Shown: one piece after another, positions 11,640 through 21,848 of the stretch
Layout of the letters: each line of letters opens with the position of its first letter
Position numbering within the stretch: position 1 is the first letter of the stretch
Origin: Ectobius pallidus
Taxonomy: Eukaryota > Arthropoda > Insecta > Blattodea > Ectobiidae
Direction: 5' to 3'
Assembly: GCA_964059195.1 (NCBI GenBank)
Contig: CAXKWD010000001.1
Location: 214,652,484-214,716,483, forward strand
DNA length: 64,000 nt
Translations under genes and position numbers: made by a program
Notes under the pieces: generated by a model
What the model saw: only the letters and a program-made list of their open reading frames with translations
Told to the model about the DNA's origin: nothing
Database searches by the model: none

Positions 11640-12010
11640 TGACATAGGTCCATAGGCTATGTTTACCCATTTTCAGATGAGCTAGAAACTTGAAATTCGG
11701 AAAATCTTACAGATTTTATTCTTTAACCGATGGGAAAATTACAAAATGTTCACATTTTGAATTTCTTACCCCGAAGAAAAACATTAAAATATTTTCACTC
11801 AATGACATTTCCAGATGAGCTAGAAACTTGAAATTTGGCGGACTTACAGCATGTAGCCTATATAATAAAAAGTTCAAATTTGTAATTTCATACCCCGAAA
11901 AAATCTTTTAAAAAATTCACACTCTGATTTTAATGTATACCCATTTCCAGGTGAGCTAGAAACGCCAAATTCGGCAAACCTAATTTCGTCGTATAGCCCT
12001 AAAAGAAAAT
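11640..12010 (+). repeat. Triplicated ~140-bp unit
   Basis: Three head-to-tail units, each with 'catttccagatgagctagaa' followed by 'cttgaaatttgg' and 'cataccccgaa'. A single unit of the same family is at 48390-48570 with the 5' lead 'ggctggctgactcactcac'. Type unknown. Confidence 0.65.
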
Positions 12011-12389
12011 ATTAGGTTATTTCTTGTATTAGGTTATTATACTGGGAATGTTATATTGTTTTACTGCAATTTGTACTGCACGGTATATTAAACATGAAAA
12101 GGTTAGAAATATAATTAAAAATTAAATTATGGAACAACGCGATTTACGTAAAAGCTAAGTCAGTGTTAACAAATTATATTATTTACTAAAATTGTTCACT
12201 TATTTTAGTGTTAAATAAAATAAATCACTTTAGAAAATCTAGAGGTTAAATTAATAAATGAGTGCGAATTGCTAGTTATAGGAGGAATAATATTTATAGT
12301 TTAAAAAAATTTACATAGGTCAACTAGATTACGAAATAACCCCACGCAGACATTCGAAAAAAGATTCTCCCCTCTGAATTCGTAATCTC

Positions 12390-12976
12390 TATATATATAA
12401 AAGGCTTTGTCCTGACTGACAGGAATCAACTTAGAGCCTAAACTATAATACGTAGAGACTTGGAATTTTGACAGTACCTTCGTTTCATAATGTAGGTGCT
12501 CACTAAGAAAGGATTTTGAAAAATTTTGATTTTAAATGCCAAAAATCAAATGTTTTTGAGAATACTTAAACCCTTCTTACACAGAATTATCGAAACCGAA
12601 TCACATTTGACATTAAAACATATTGTTGCCGGTGGGTTTCAGATGGGTTAGGAATTAAATTAAATGGAAGTTTGACAATTACAGTTGGCTTTGTCTATTT
12701 TTGTCATACCTTGAAATAAAACTTTCGCGATCGCTTGAATGTTGTAAGCTCTAATATGGCCAAACATTGTTTTATTTGGACGAAACTCACTATACAGGGG
12801 TTTTCTGGACCAAGGAACTCGAATCTGAGGTCGCTTTTACCAGGTGACGCTATCTAATCGTGGTATGTAGTCCACGTGATTTAGGTGTTAATAAATATAA
12901 TGATTTAAGTATTATGCTCTTAATTTTTAATTTTTGAAATAATTATCGCGGGCGAAGCCGCGGGCACATGCTAGTA
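12390..12976 (-). mobile_element. GCH family copy 1
   Basis: On the minus strand begins 'tagcatgtgcccgcggcttc' and runs through 'taaaaattaagagcataata', 'acgtggactacataccacga' and 'aaagcgacctcagattcgag'. The GC block (ccgcggcttcgcccgcg) can form a hairpin. No coding capacity. Confidence 0.75.
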
Positions 12977-12979
12977 TGA

Positions 12980-13357
12980 CATAAGTTGCACATTCGTTCA
13001 TATCTTCATAATTTGAAATTGCGGGAAAATTTAACTTACAGATTTTATTATTATTGACAGTATTGATGTGCTTTTATGTCCAGTAAATCCATGGACTGCA
13101 GGATATATAAATATATATATATAATAATGTTTTATTGTGTGGACCATATTAATAACAGCATACCAGAATTCCCCGAGGTGAATGCAAGGTTGCCAGCTCT
13201 GCCAGCTGATTGTTTTATCCCGTCACACCCTGGGGGGAAGTCCCGCTAATTGAGATGTGATGCAGCGATATATTGGCTCCGTGCTCGGGAGAATAATACT
13301 AATAATAACAATAATAATATTTCTAGAAAATAAATGCTTCACTTGCGCAAACTAGAC
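12980..13357. other. No gene seen
   Basis: Contains an (AT)n tract near 13105-13125 and a GC-richer segment at 13170-13290 that could be an uncharacterised SINE. Confidence 0.4.
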
Positions 13358-13360
13358 TTA

Positions 13361-13789
13361 TGGTCGGTTTCTATAAACTCGCGAATTACCTATGGGTAAA
13401 TTATCCAATGGACAGAATTTACACAAGAATAACACCACACAAACACAAATAATTTAAAGATAGCAATCACTTACACTTGTGGCGAGTTTCTAGATAAATG
13501 TCCTCTGGGTAAATATGAAAATGACAGAAAAAATGTTCCTACAAACTCGGGCTAGATCTTTCCAAGGGTAAATCTTCGGGTTAATTTATCCTTTCATGGA
13601 TGGCTGGATAAAATTTAACCTCTTTGTAGGATCAATAATAATTTAAACAATGAGAATCAAAGCCTTCTGAATTAAATTAACTGTACAACTCCAAGGCCTT
13701 GCTCATTATATCATTGTGGGTGAAATGGAACTAATTTGCCCATGGATAATTTACCCATAGGTAATTCACAAGTTTGTAGAAACCGGGCA
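13361..13789 (+). mobile_element. PIF/Harbinger-type (Tourist-like) MITE, copy 1
   Basis: 429 bp with ~45-bp TIRs (tggtcggtttctataaactc; right end complement tgcccggtttctacaaactt) and a TTA TSD on both sides (13358-13360, 13790-13792). A 3-bp TWA target is the PIF/Harbinger signature. The second copy is at 18229. Confidence 0.87.
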
Positions 13790-13867
13790 TTAGTAATCGA
13801 TATGTGGAAACAATGGAATGTACAATAAAGCATGGAAACCTGCGTTGTTTAAAACTAACAGGTGCCC

Positions 13868-14441
13868 CTGACTATTTATTCAACTGCTTACTTACTTAGT
13901 TACTCAATGGCAATAGACAATTCCTAAGCAAGCTAAAGGAAAATTATCTATTTTATGGAACCCGGAGGTTCATTGCCGCGCTTACCTGAGCCCGCCATTC
14001 AACCCTATTCTGTCCTAACTCCATCCAACCATCCCTCTCAAATCCCACTTCTCTTAAATCCACCCTAGTATTTTCAACCCACCTACGTCTATAGGTCTTC
14101 CAGGTGGTCTTTTCACTTCGGGTCTTCCATTCAATATTTATGAGGTATGTTTCCGTCCCCCATGCGCGCAACATGTCCAGCCCATTTCATCCTCTGTGAT
14201 TTAAATACCCTTACTACATCCGGTGACGAGTACAGGTCACGAAGTTCGTCGTTATGCAGTTTTCTCCAGTTCCCATTTTCATCTCTCTTAGGCCCAAATA
14301 CTTCCCTAAGCCCCCTGGTTTCGAACACTCTCAGATTATGTTCTTCCCGAAGAGTAGGCGACCATGTCTCACATCCATATAATACAACCAGTAGGATAAT
14401 TGTCTTGTAAATTTTTATTTTTAGAGATTTGTATTTCAATA
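13868..14441 (-). pseudogene. LINE 3' end (RTE-like RT C-terminus)
   Basis: Reverse-transcriptase C-terminal region and 3' UTR of a non-LTR retrotransposon. Translation shows IKIYKTIILLVVLYGCETW, then a REEHNLRVFETRGLREVFGP block, WRKLHNDELRDLYSSPDVVR and MKWAGHVARM, followed in another frame by RRRWVENTRVDLREVGF and a terminal AMNLRVP. The change of frame near 14150 shows decay. The 3' tail is a short (TAAG/AGTAA)n repeat at 13870-13905. The element is 5'-truncated near 14441, so the catalytic RT motifs are missing. Confidence 0.85.
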
Positions 14442-14459
14442 ATTTAATTGGGGATAGTT

Positions 14460-14744
14460 TCCCATTCTACTGGATTCGTTAATTCCTTTTTTTACACACG
14501 AAAAACGGTGAAATTTCATGTAATATTATTCTCCAGAAGTTTTAGAATCCATATAATATAGGCACATCGTTTTACATCAATTTATGAATTACATAATTTT
14601 ATTCTTAATAATATTGTGTTTATGTAACAAATATAAATAATTAAACGAACAGAACGAATCTTGTGCTTCCGTATGAGCATACAGAATTGGAATGAATCGA
14701 TTAAAACGTACCACAGACTCATTAACCTTATCCGTATCATGCAT
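14460..14744. other. No gene seen
   Basis: AT-rich, between a LINE relic and an HLN-2 copy; no recognisable motif. Confidence 0.5.
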
Positions 14745-15530
14745 AAGCAGTGAATAGCTTATAACTACCCTTCAGTATATCAGTATAACCACCTCATGTA
14801 CAAAATTTAAACAAAACCCTTCGAGCCGTTTTCGAGAAAATCACGAAAAACGATATTATATTAATTTAAATAGACATTAAAAGTAAGACAAAGTCGTCGA
14901 CAATCTTCATGTCACATCCCCAGAAGGTAGGCCTAATTAACCGAAATACAAAATTTTGTTTTCGTACCATTTTTCGTTCTCGAGCTAGGCTGTTGATACA
15001 CATAGACGTGTTTCTGAAAATAGTACTTTTGGATTCAGGGGAACCTCAAAACGTGCATTTATGTAAAAACTCAACTTCGAATTTTGGGATCAAACACAAT
15101 ACTTCCTCTACCGGCAGTGTGTCTGGAACCCTATAGCCCCTATGTTGGGGCGAAGGGGCCTCCAAGTGGAGGTTTCTGTTACCTGTATTAATTTTGTTAT
15201 GCTTATTTTCCGAGAGAGGGCAGAGGGACAGGTGGTAAGCCCATCGCCTCTCAACCCCCTCAGGAAACTAAGGTATTACTTGGACGTGAAAGGGCCGAGA
15301 AATTTTGTCCAGAGGCTGTATTTAGGCTTGGAGTTCTTTTACGTGCCGTAAATCTACGACACGGGCTCCCCAGCTTAAAGTCCCTCCCGGAGGACTCCGA
15401 GCCCAGGATTTTTACGTCCTGAAAAACCTATCGACAGCGGAGGGGTTTGATCCCGCGACCTTATGATCTAGAGGCGGGCACTACCTCAAGGCCACCGCGA
15501 CTGACCTCTACCGGCAGAGGAAATAAAAAT
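14745..15530 (+). mobile_element. HLN-2 copy 1, split by a SINE
   Basis: Shares with 21849, 35126 and others: 'gagccgttttcgagaaaatc', 'gtcgccaatctt', 'tgttttcgta', 'ggattcaggggaacctc', 'aaactcaacttcgaatttt' and the terminal repeat 'ctaccggcagaggaa'. The hairpin end is missing. A SINE-C is inserted in the terminal repeat. Confidence 0.75.
15118..15504 (-). mobile_element. SINE-C, full copy with 13-bp TSD
   Basis: 387 bp flanked by perfect direct repeats cctctaccggcag (15105-15117 and 15505-15517) that duplicate part of the host HLN-2 end. On the minus strand it starts with a tRNA-like head: A-box-like 'ggtggccttgaggtag' and B-box-like 'gcgggatcaaaccc'. The body has 'cggagtcctccgggag', 'gatttacggcacgtaaaag' and 'cttaccacctgtccc'. 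Pol III-type promoter boxes plus a long TSD mark it as a SINE. Confidence 0.88.
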
Positions 15531-15534
15531 TACC

Positions 15535-15912
15535 ATTTTACACCAAATAGGGGAAAGAAATATCATTTTCTCCCCTAAAAATCTGACTGCATTCGACAGT
15601 GCGGCCAGCAATAGTGATGAGGGACTGAATTGAATATGAACTGGAGCACATGAAAGAGCGTGAAGATTAAATTTTATGGGTGTGAGTGTTTATTATTGAT
15701 CTCTTGAAGGAGACTGTGTGATCAGAGTGTAGCGAAGTGCTTGCAGCGAGTCATCAAGATATTGTGTTTGTCGTATGTGACAAGAAACAGTAACCAGGCT
15801 GAAGGAAATGCAGTGCCGGAACCTCATCAACAACACACCAGCATGCGAATTATGTTAATATCAGTTCCTACGCATCTTACTGGTGACTACAGATTCTCGT
15901 CTTATTCTATAA
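15535..15912. other. No gene seen
   Basis: The long open frame that starts at 15741 runs into the mariner foldback and has no family similarity of its own. Confidence 0.5.
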
Positions 15913-15914
15913 TA

Positions 15915-16516
15915 CGAGGCGCGTCCGTAAAGTACAATTCCCTAGGGCTGTTTACACAAACAAAACAAAATTTAATGGAAATATTTATTGCAACAGATAT
16001 AGCAAGTGTTCAGCTATTTTTCAACATATTCGTCATCGGAATTGAGACAATTGTCATACCGTGGGACCAACTTTTCTATCCCTGTGTCATAGAAGTCTGC
16101 CGCCTGGGATTGGAACCACTGTATGATAACCATCTATCTCCGCTCCCTTTCATTCTCTCGATTTCTTGAGGTGTAGGAAAAGAAGGAAATCACTGGGAGC
16201 GGGTTCCGGGCTGTAGGGTGGATGTTTGAAGATCTCCCAAAGTATCGTGTAGAAGTTCGAATGGGAGATGTTTAAACAAAATGACAGAGAGGCGGAGATG
16301 GTTGTCAAACAGTGGTTCAAATTCTCGGCGGCAGACTTTTACGATGCAGGCATTCAAAAGATTATCCCACGGTATGACAAATGTCACGATTCCTGTGGCG
16401 AATGTGTTGAAAAATAGCTGAACACTTGCTGTATCTGTTGCAATAAATATTTCGATGAAATTTTGTTTTGTTTCTGTAAACAGACCCTGGTAAACTTATT
16501 TTATGGACGCGCCTCG
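15915..16516. mobile_element. Mariner-derived foldback element, copy 1
   Basis: 602 bp, TIRs cgaggcgcgtccgtaaagta and complement, flanked by TA (15913-14, 16517-18). Both arms carry the 3' end of a mariner transposase gene in opposite orientation: the right arm reads 'gcagacttttacgatgcagg...' (ADFYDAGIQKIIPRYDKC), the left arm the same on the minus strand. The middle of the gene is gone. A palindrome made by inverted duplication of one mariner end. Confidence 0.85.
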
Positions 16517-16518
16517 TA

Positions 16519-17269
16519 TAATAGATTGTATAACTTGCAAAGTTAAGAGATTTCAGGATGAAGTTCCTGCATTGGTCGCACTGAAAGTATGACAACAGCA
16601 TCTTCGTAAGACTGTATTCACTAACATCTCATCACTAGAAACCCAACGAAACTTATTTTTAGTGATAGGAGTTTTCGAATGAAAAAAATCAGAATTATTC
16701 GATTCTTGAAAGTTTTCGCGATATCAACAATCGTAGCCTATAATAATGATAATTCGAATGATTTAATGCTAGGAGAAGAGTGACATGAGCACGGGCTATC
16801 GAGTAGTCACGTATTCGTATTCCATCGGTTAACTTCGTTAACGCGGTATACGTTTGACAGGCAAGAAAGGCATATACATAAATGCACAGCTACCATGCGC
16901 ACAGTACAGTACAGTGTTGCCAAATTTCTGATTTTTAATACACCTTCGCAGGGCAGACGAAAGAGCATATTTATCTGTGAACATTAGTAATACAATGTCA
17001 TTAACGCAATGTCTGACTCCTATTGGTTTGTGGATTGTAAGCCAAGCCCATTGCGGGGATCAGTAGCAGTATATCCTGTAACAAGGTGTACTTTCCGAGG
17101 TGTACATTCCAATAACGATTCAGTTATTGAGTCAGTTTTTAGTAGTTCTCGGTTACCGAGTTTTCACATCTTCCACCACGAGTTCGCGGATCCTGTATTC
17201 ATCCCAGAACTTTTTCATTCGAATGACCACTTGGTTTGAGAACAGATTGCTAGATTCTACCATCAGTAC
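16519..17269. other. No gene seen
   Basis: Between the mariner foldback and a hAT MITE; probable intron or intergenic sequence downstream of the NPF exon. TAGCCTA near 16735. Confidence 0.5.
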
Positions 17270-17277
17270 ATAATAAG

Positions 17278-17871
17278 CAAGGCCCGGACTTTGATGACCT
17301 AAAAATCTTACAAAATTAGATACAAAATGACTGGAAAAATAAAAAAATGACCCAAAAACTAATAAAAAAGACCCAAATATTTCTGTGAAATGCTAGTTTA
17401 TTCGCCAGGTCTGTGTCTATTCTACGTTTATGTTGTTTTTCAATAATTAAAGACTTGTACTTAGTTAATTGGTATGTACAGTTAAATGCAAACCGTCTTT
17501 CTATATTTAAATTAAAATTATAACATGATCTATTTAATTACACTTCTTTAGAGTTCTCATAATATTAAATGTAAGTAAATGCACAAAACTCTATATAATA
17601 CAATAAACAACATAAAATTAGAAAATAATGACTTCAAAATAAAAACTTACCTAAAAATATTAAATGTGGCAGTAAAATACCGTACAATAGCCAAAAAATA
17701 ACCAAACAAAGATATTCAATTCTAAAAATTGAAAATGGGGAAAATGACCAAAAAAGACTCTAAAATTACAATAATTTATAATCTAGGAGTTATGATCAGA
17801 ATATCTGCATAAGTGGGCAATGTCCATGATGTACCACTTAAAAGACGAATGTCATCAAAATCCGGGCCCTG
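17278..17871 (+). mobile_element. hAT-type MITE, family K, copy 2
   Basis: 594 bp; ends caaggcccggactttgatga and the complement of atcaaaatccgggccctg. Perfect 8-bp TSD ataataag (17270-17277, 17872-17879). Interior rich in 'atgacc' and 'aaaaatgac' motifs. It lies 117 bp past the NPF exon splice donor, inside the intron. Confidence 0.93.
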
Positions 17872-17988
17872 ATAATAAGATGTCTTTAAACACCAACGAG
17901 GAAAGCGAAACTGCACATTAAGGGACTGAATATACGCTATTAATTGCTATTAGTGTTACAGACTATCAAAAGAGAAGAGAACACTGAC

Positions 17989-18166
17989 CTTGGTCTGGCG
18001 ACTTGGGAGTAGTAGCGGTCTAACTCCTGCAGGTACTTGAGAGTGTCCGCCATGGCAGCGAGCTGCTCTGGATCCGTGGGTTTGCACAGGACTGAGCTGG
18101 GTGCGAAGTGAGGTACCAGTACCAGCACAACCAGCAGCCAACATAGGGAGCTCTGCATCTTAAGTT
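17989..18166 (-). CDS. NPF: Neuropeptide F precursor, signal-peptide/NPF exon
   Basis: Coding exon for the insect homologue of vertebrate NPY, a secreted peptide that acts through a G-protein-coupled receptor to control feeding. ATG at 18158 opens a hydrophobic signal peptide (about residues 1-25, with LLVVLVLV). The mature peptide probably starts near K26 (KPTDPEQLA...). Residues 40-57 read LKYLQELDRYYSQVARPR, the conserved NPF C-terminal helix and RPR of the RPRF-amide ending. The exon is bounded by a good acceptor (ttgttattgttgcag, 18167 side) and donor (AG|GTCAGT, exon end 17989). The donor splits the last Arg codon after AG (phase 2), so the next exon must supply the third base plus Phe-Gly and a basic cleavage site. 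An intron at this Arg codon is characteristic of the NPY/NPF family. 5' UTR is 8 bases in this exon. Read-through past the donor is spurious. The following and preceding exons were not located. Confidence 0.93.
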
Positions 18167-18228
18167 CTGCAACAATAACAATACAAGATTTCGTCAGTAT
18201 GTTGAAAATTTAACATCTGCGTTATTAA

Positions 18229-18655
18229 TGCCCGATTTCTATATATTCGCGAAATACCAATGGGTAAATTATCCAATGGACAGAATTTACACAAGAATAA
18301 CTTTTACTAATTCAAATAATTCAAACGTAACAATCAAATACCCTTGTGGCGAGTTTCTAGATAAATGTCCTCTGGGCAAATATGAAAATGACAGAAAAAA
18401 TGTTCCTACAAACTCAGGCTAGATCTTTCCAAGGGTAAATCGTCGGGTTAATTTATCCTTTCATGGATGGCTGGATAAAATTTAACCTCTGATAGGATCA
18501 ATAATAATTTAAACAATGAGAGTCAAAGCCTTCTGAATTAAATTAACTGTACAACTCCAAGGCCTTCCTCATTATATCATTGTGGGTGATTAGGAAGTAA
18601 TTTGCCCATGGATAATTTACCAATAGCTATTTCACGAGTTTATAGAAACCGGTCA
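18229..18655 (+). mobile_element. PIF/Harbinger-type MITE, copy 2
   Basis: 427 bp; TIR tgcccgatttctatatattc and complement, TSD TAA (18226-18228, 18656-18658). Removing it and one TAA restores the HLN-1 5' end 'ttattaagtgcca', which confirms both the TSD and the nested order. It lies 62 bp upstream of the NPF exon acceptor. Confidence 0.9.
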
Positions 18656-18990
18656 TAAGTGCCATTATGATACTTTATGAAATTGTGTGGTGGACGGAAA
18701 ATGTCCGTCTGTCCGTACGCGCGATAACTCGAATACGTTTTATCGGAATTTTATGGAACTTAGTATAAGCATTTATAACGTCCACGGGACGAAGCCTGTT
18801 GATTTTGGAACAAATTGGTTGACTGGCACCGGAGTAATACCCAATTTAGTGGCTATTTTATGGTAATATATTAGAAAGAATTTATAAAATGCAAAACAGT
18901 TCTCATGACAACATAGTAAGTTATTCATATACGGCTTTGTAAGTTGCAATACAGTTAACCATGACATATTCCTTCTCATATGATTATATC

Positions 18991-19200
18991 AAACTAGTCA
19001 GATGCTTGTTTATTTCGTTGATCAATTTGAAATGAGTACTACATAGATACCGTTACATGCAGAAGGTATATTACTGGGAAATAATTAGGCCTACGTATAT
19101 TCAGCGGAGTTCTTTGCCAGTGTATTTTGTGAAACGTTGAAATGTTTTAAGAATTTCTTATATAAGTGTATACGAGTTTGAATTAATGTTAAGTACCGGT
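18991..19200. mobile_element. Unclassified insertion inside HLN-1 copy 3
   Basis: Both junctions carry 'tatcaaact', a possible 9-bp target duplication of the HLN-1 sequence 'tatcaaaactttagac' (intact near 38093). No TIR, no tail and no coding frame seen. Confidence 0.5.
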
Positions 19201-19485
19201 ATCAAACTTTAGACGTTTGTTCTTCGGTGAGTTCTGCTTAACGAATCTATCTGGAGCTTAACTCGGAAATAGATTACAAAAATAACTTATTTTTTGCATA
19301 TCATAATTGCAATTAGGCTATCACTGATTAAACAAAAGCATTCTTGCGCTTTGTTACATAAATTCACCTGATTTCATTTAAGATTATCGACGGTAAAATA
19401 CGATGTTCTCTATTCGGATAGATCTATAAGTCAGAAACGCTTGGATCTTAAGACTTGAATAATAATAATACAACCACTCATTTAA

Positions 19486-19686
19486 ACTCCGCGGCGCTAC
19501 ATCCCTGAAGAGACAAGAACTACCACCCGACCGCTGCGTCATCTACCATAGGCAGATGGCAGGAGTGGGGGGTATGTGGTCAGCATGCCGACACCCACGG
19601 CCGTTAATGGTGGTTTCCATGACCGGAGCCGCTACTTCTCTATCAAGTAGCTCCTCAATTTGAATCACGAGGCTGAGTGCGCCCCT
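19486..19686 (-). mobile_element. SINE-D with 14-bp TSD
   Basis: 201 bp flanked by perfect aaccactcatttaa (19472-19485, 19687-19700). On the minus strand: 'ggggcgcactcagcctcgtg', 'gaggagctacttgatagaga', 'agtagcggctccggtcatgg', 'gaccacatacccccc'. GC content is higher than surroundings. A sequence of this kind recurs in orthopteroid insect genomes as a SINE; the name is not recalled. Confidence 0.82.
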
Positions 19687-19700
19687 AACCACTCATTTAA

Positions 19701-20150
19701 CAATACGAATATCAGAGACCGGTCTCCTCTAATGGGGAAGCGACTGTTTTATTTTGTTTCTGACTTCTGAAATTAATTATTAAAATAATTTGGTGCCGTG
19801 CATACAGAACCGGCAGTTATTCTAACTCAAAGCACTATGGTTAAGACAAGAACGATAGAAACCCCTCATGATGGAGATAATCTGAGAAACTTCCCCAACT
19901 TAACCCTTTGTGGGGTTTCAGAGAAAGAAGTTGCAGTGGAGGCGAACTCTCTACTTCCTCAGTAATAATTAATGAGAAGACAGTGAATGAATTCAATGCA
20001 CTATTCAGTTATTAAGGTTTACAAATCTACCTGTGTGTATGGGCCAAGTACAAAGCTTCTGACTCTGGCTGAAGCATATGGCAGCACTTTATGCGGAATA
20101 TTATCATAGGTAATCCCACGAGAGTTTACGAATTTATCGACAGATTCGCG
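19701..20150. other. No gene seen
   Basis: Unique-looking sequence with no motif recognised. Confidence 0.5.
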
Positions 20151-20154
20151 ACTA

Positions 20155-20870
20155 CGCAGAAGGAACAAATTTATCTGATGAAACTCGTCAACTCGTGTTA
20201 AATTTATTAAGACTATTCCATGAATAAAAGTGTAACGGATTAGGCCTATACAAATAATGCTCTAGGAGTTTTTATTTTACAATGGACAAATGGCTGTTTA
20301 TTAAAAAAATATATTTAAATCCATTAATTGAAATTGAAATAACATAAAAACTATGGGTGATGGAGAAATTCCGAATACATATTTGAAAACATGATAAAAA
20401 ACTGCATTAAGTACAACTATTGATACTCATGAGACAAAAATCATGTTGATCAGTGTAATAATTACCTTAGTACTTTGTTATATAACAACAAAACTAACAG
20501 CTGCGAGATCACGGCATACTATGAATCAACCATCCTTGAATCGATTCGAGTTACCATGTTGTGACCAATGCTACCAATGGGGCATATAAGACGTTGTCAA
20601 CCTAATTCAGGTAAGCTAAAAGCAGAACAAAATAAAATCACTCAAACTGGCTTGCACCGAATCGAAATTGTGTTCTTAATCAATGTACATTTATATTATT
20701 TCGATTTCCAAACAAGTCACGTTATATAAAATAATCTGTTTTCGTGCTGCTTAGTGGCAGCATGTGACATATTAATCACTGCATACTGATGCTTTCGTGT
20801 CCAGTAACCAACAGACGATCTTACCCGATAAAATGCTATCCTCGCGATTCCTACAAGAATATTGTAAAAT
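20155..20870 (-). repeat. Repeat X3, copy 1
   Basis: Reverse-complement match to 48780..49230: 'atctgatgaaactcgtcaac', 'attccatgaataaaagtgta', 'aactaacagctgcgagatca', 'accatgttgtgaccaatgct', 'agtggcagcatgtgacat'. About 240 bp near 20260-20500 has no clear match in the other copy. GGCCTA insertion at TA at 20246. Confidence 0.7.
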
Positions 20871-20874
20871 AAAC

Positions 20875-21445
20875 TGCCGTGATTGGTCTAACTTATGTCC
20901 CCTCTATATACAGGTCGCGTCCTCTTTATAATGAGAAAGAATAGGTGTATCACTTTAAATGAAGTTTACGAACACGAAGCTAAAAAAAAAAAAGTAACGA
21001 AAACATATATTATAATGTTGCTTTAATCTCGCCTGTAATGAAAGGTCCTTTTATTGTACTTTCTACTTGCATTGTGGTAAGACATTCATTTTTACGTCAG
21101 GACAGATTCAGAAAGAGAAACTTTCTGAGAAACAGTAGCTTCAAAATGTTGAAAGAAAAAAACAGACATAAGAAAGAGAGAGAGAGAGAGAGAGAGAGGT
21201 GGACGGAAAATTTATAACACAAAATAGAGAATAAAGACTAAAGATAAAAGAAATGAAAGTAAATAAAAAAAGATAAGTAAAAGAGCAAAATTGAAGTGGC
21301 GAAGAGTACGGGAGAAAAGGAAATTAAGTTACGTGTACATGAAATCAAGAGAAAGTGCAAGGAAATAGGAAGAGTGAAAATAAAAACTTGAGCGTAGGCA
21401 TATTAAAAGAGAAGAGATGTGAAGGGTAAAAATGAAAAGGAGCGA
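20875..21445. other. No gene seen; purine-rich tract
   Basis: 21120-21445 is strongly A/G-biased with an (AG)n microsatellite at about 21174-21198. Confidence 0.7.
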
Positions 21446-21449
21446 GAAA

Positions 21450-21829
21450 CAGTGCTTTAGTTGGGCCGGTACGCACCGGTACTGCGTACCGGTATAAAAT
21501 TATTTTCTTTCTACCATACCGGGAAAAATATGTGCTCCGGTACGTCGTACTGGCAGTACAGGAACGATATTCTCCTAAAATACTTATTAAATGTCCAATT
21601 CACGAGAGCGTATTTGTTAATAATGACAAACACTATTAAATTCGCAATAGATATGCGTTCTAATCTTCACCTTCGTGCGCATTTCTACAATAATTACTTT
21701 CTCCTTAGATTACATGTTGGCTATCCTGATGAGATGCTCAGTTTTTTAAAACTCTTTTGTATGAGGCGATATGGAAAATTTTGAAGTAAGGTGAGTACCC
21801 CCATAAAATATTTTCCAACTAAAGCACTG
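21450..21829 (+). mobile_element. hAT-type MITE with 8-bp TSD
   Basis: 380 bp; ends cagtgctttagttggg and complement ccaactaaagcactg; perfect TSD gcgagaaa (21442-21449, 21830-21837). The left sub-terminus has repeated 'accggtac' motifs. The 107-aa open frame that covers it has no known similarity. Confidence 0.93.
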
Positions 21830-21848
21830 GCGAGAAAGTATACAAAAA

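Larger units (their letters stand above)
18222..19380 (+). mobile_element. HLN-1 copy 3, with nested insertions
   Basis: 5' end 'ttattaa|taagtgccattatgatac' is split by a Harbinger MITE (18229..18655). It then follows the HLN-1 consensus ('tctgtccgtacgcgcgataa', 'ggcaccggagtaatacccaa') to about 18990, is broken by ~205 bp of other DNA, and resumes at 19200 to the end 'tttgttacataaattcacctg'. A GGCTA insertion at TA occurs at 19316. Confidence 0.8.

Noticed and set aside
15741..16169. 142-aa frame, the longest in the window
   Set aside because: Its second half is the antisense of a mariner transposase end in the foldback; its first half has no similarity or splice context.
17009..17239. 76-aa frame as a downstream NPF exon
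   Set aside because: It is on the plus strand while NPF is on the minus strand, and no acceptor followed by an R-F-G-basic sequence was found.
1..17988. Search for the NPF amidation exon (minus-strand xTTYGGN after an AG)
   Set aside because: No candidate combined a good acceptor, Phe-Gly and a following basic residue; the exon may be outside the window.
18228..18422. 64-aa frame next to the NPF exon as a possible extra NPF exon
   Set aside because: It lies wholly in the Harbinger MITE, and the other copy at 13361 does not keep the frame.
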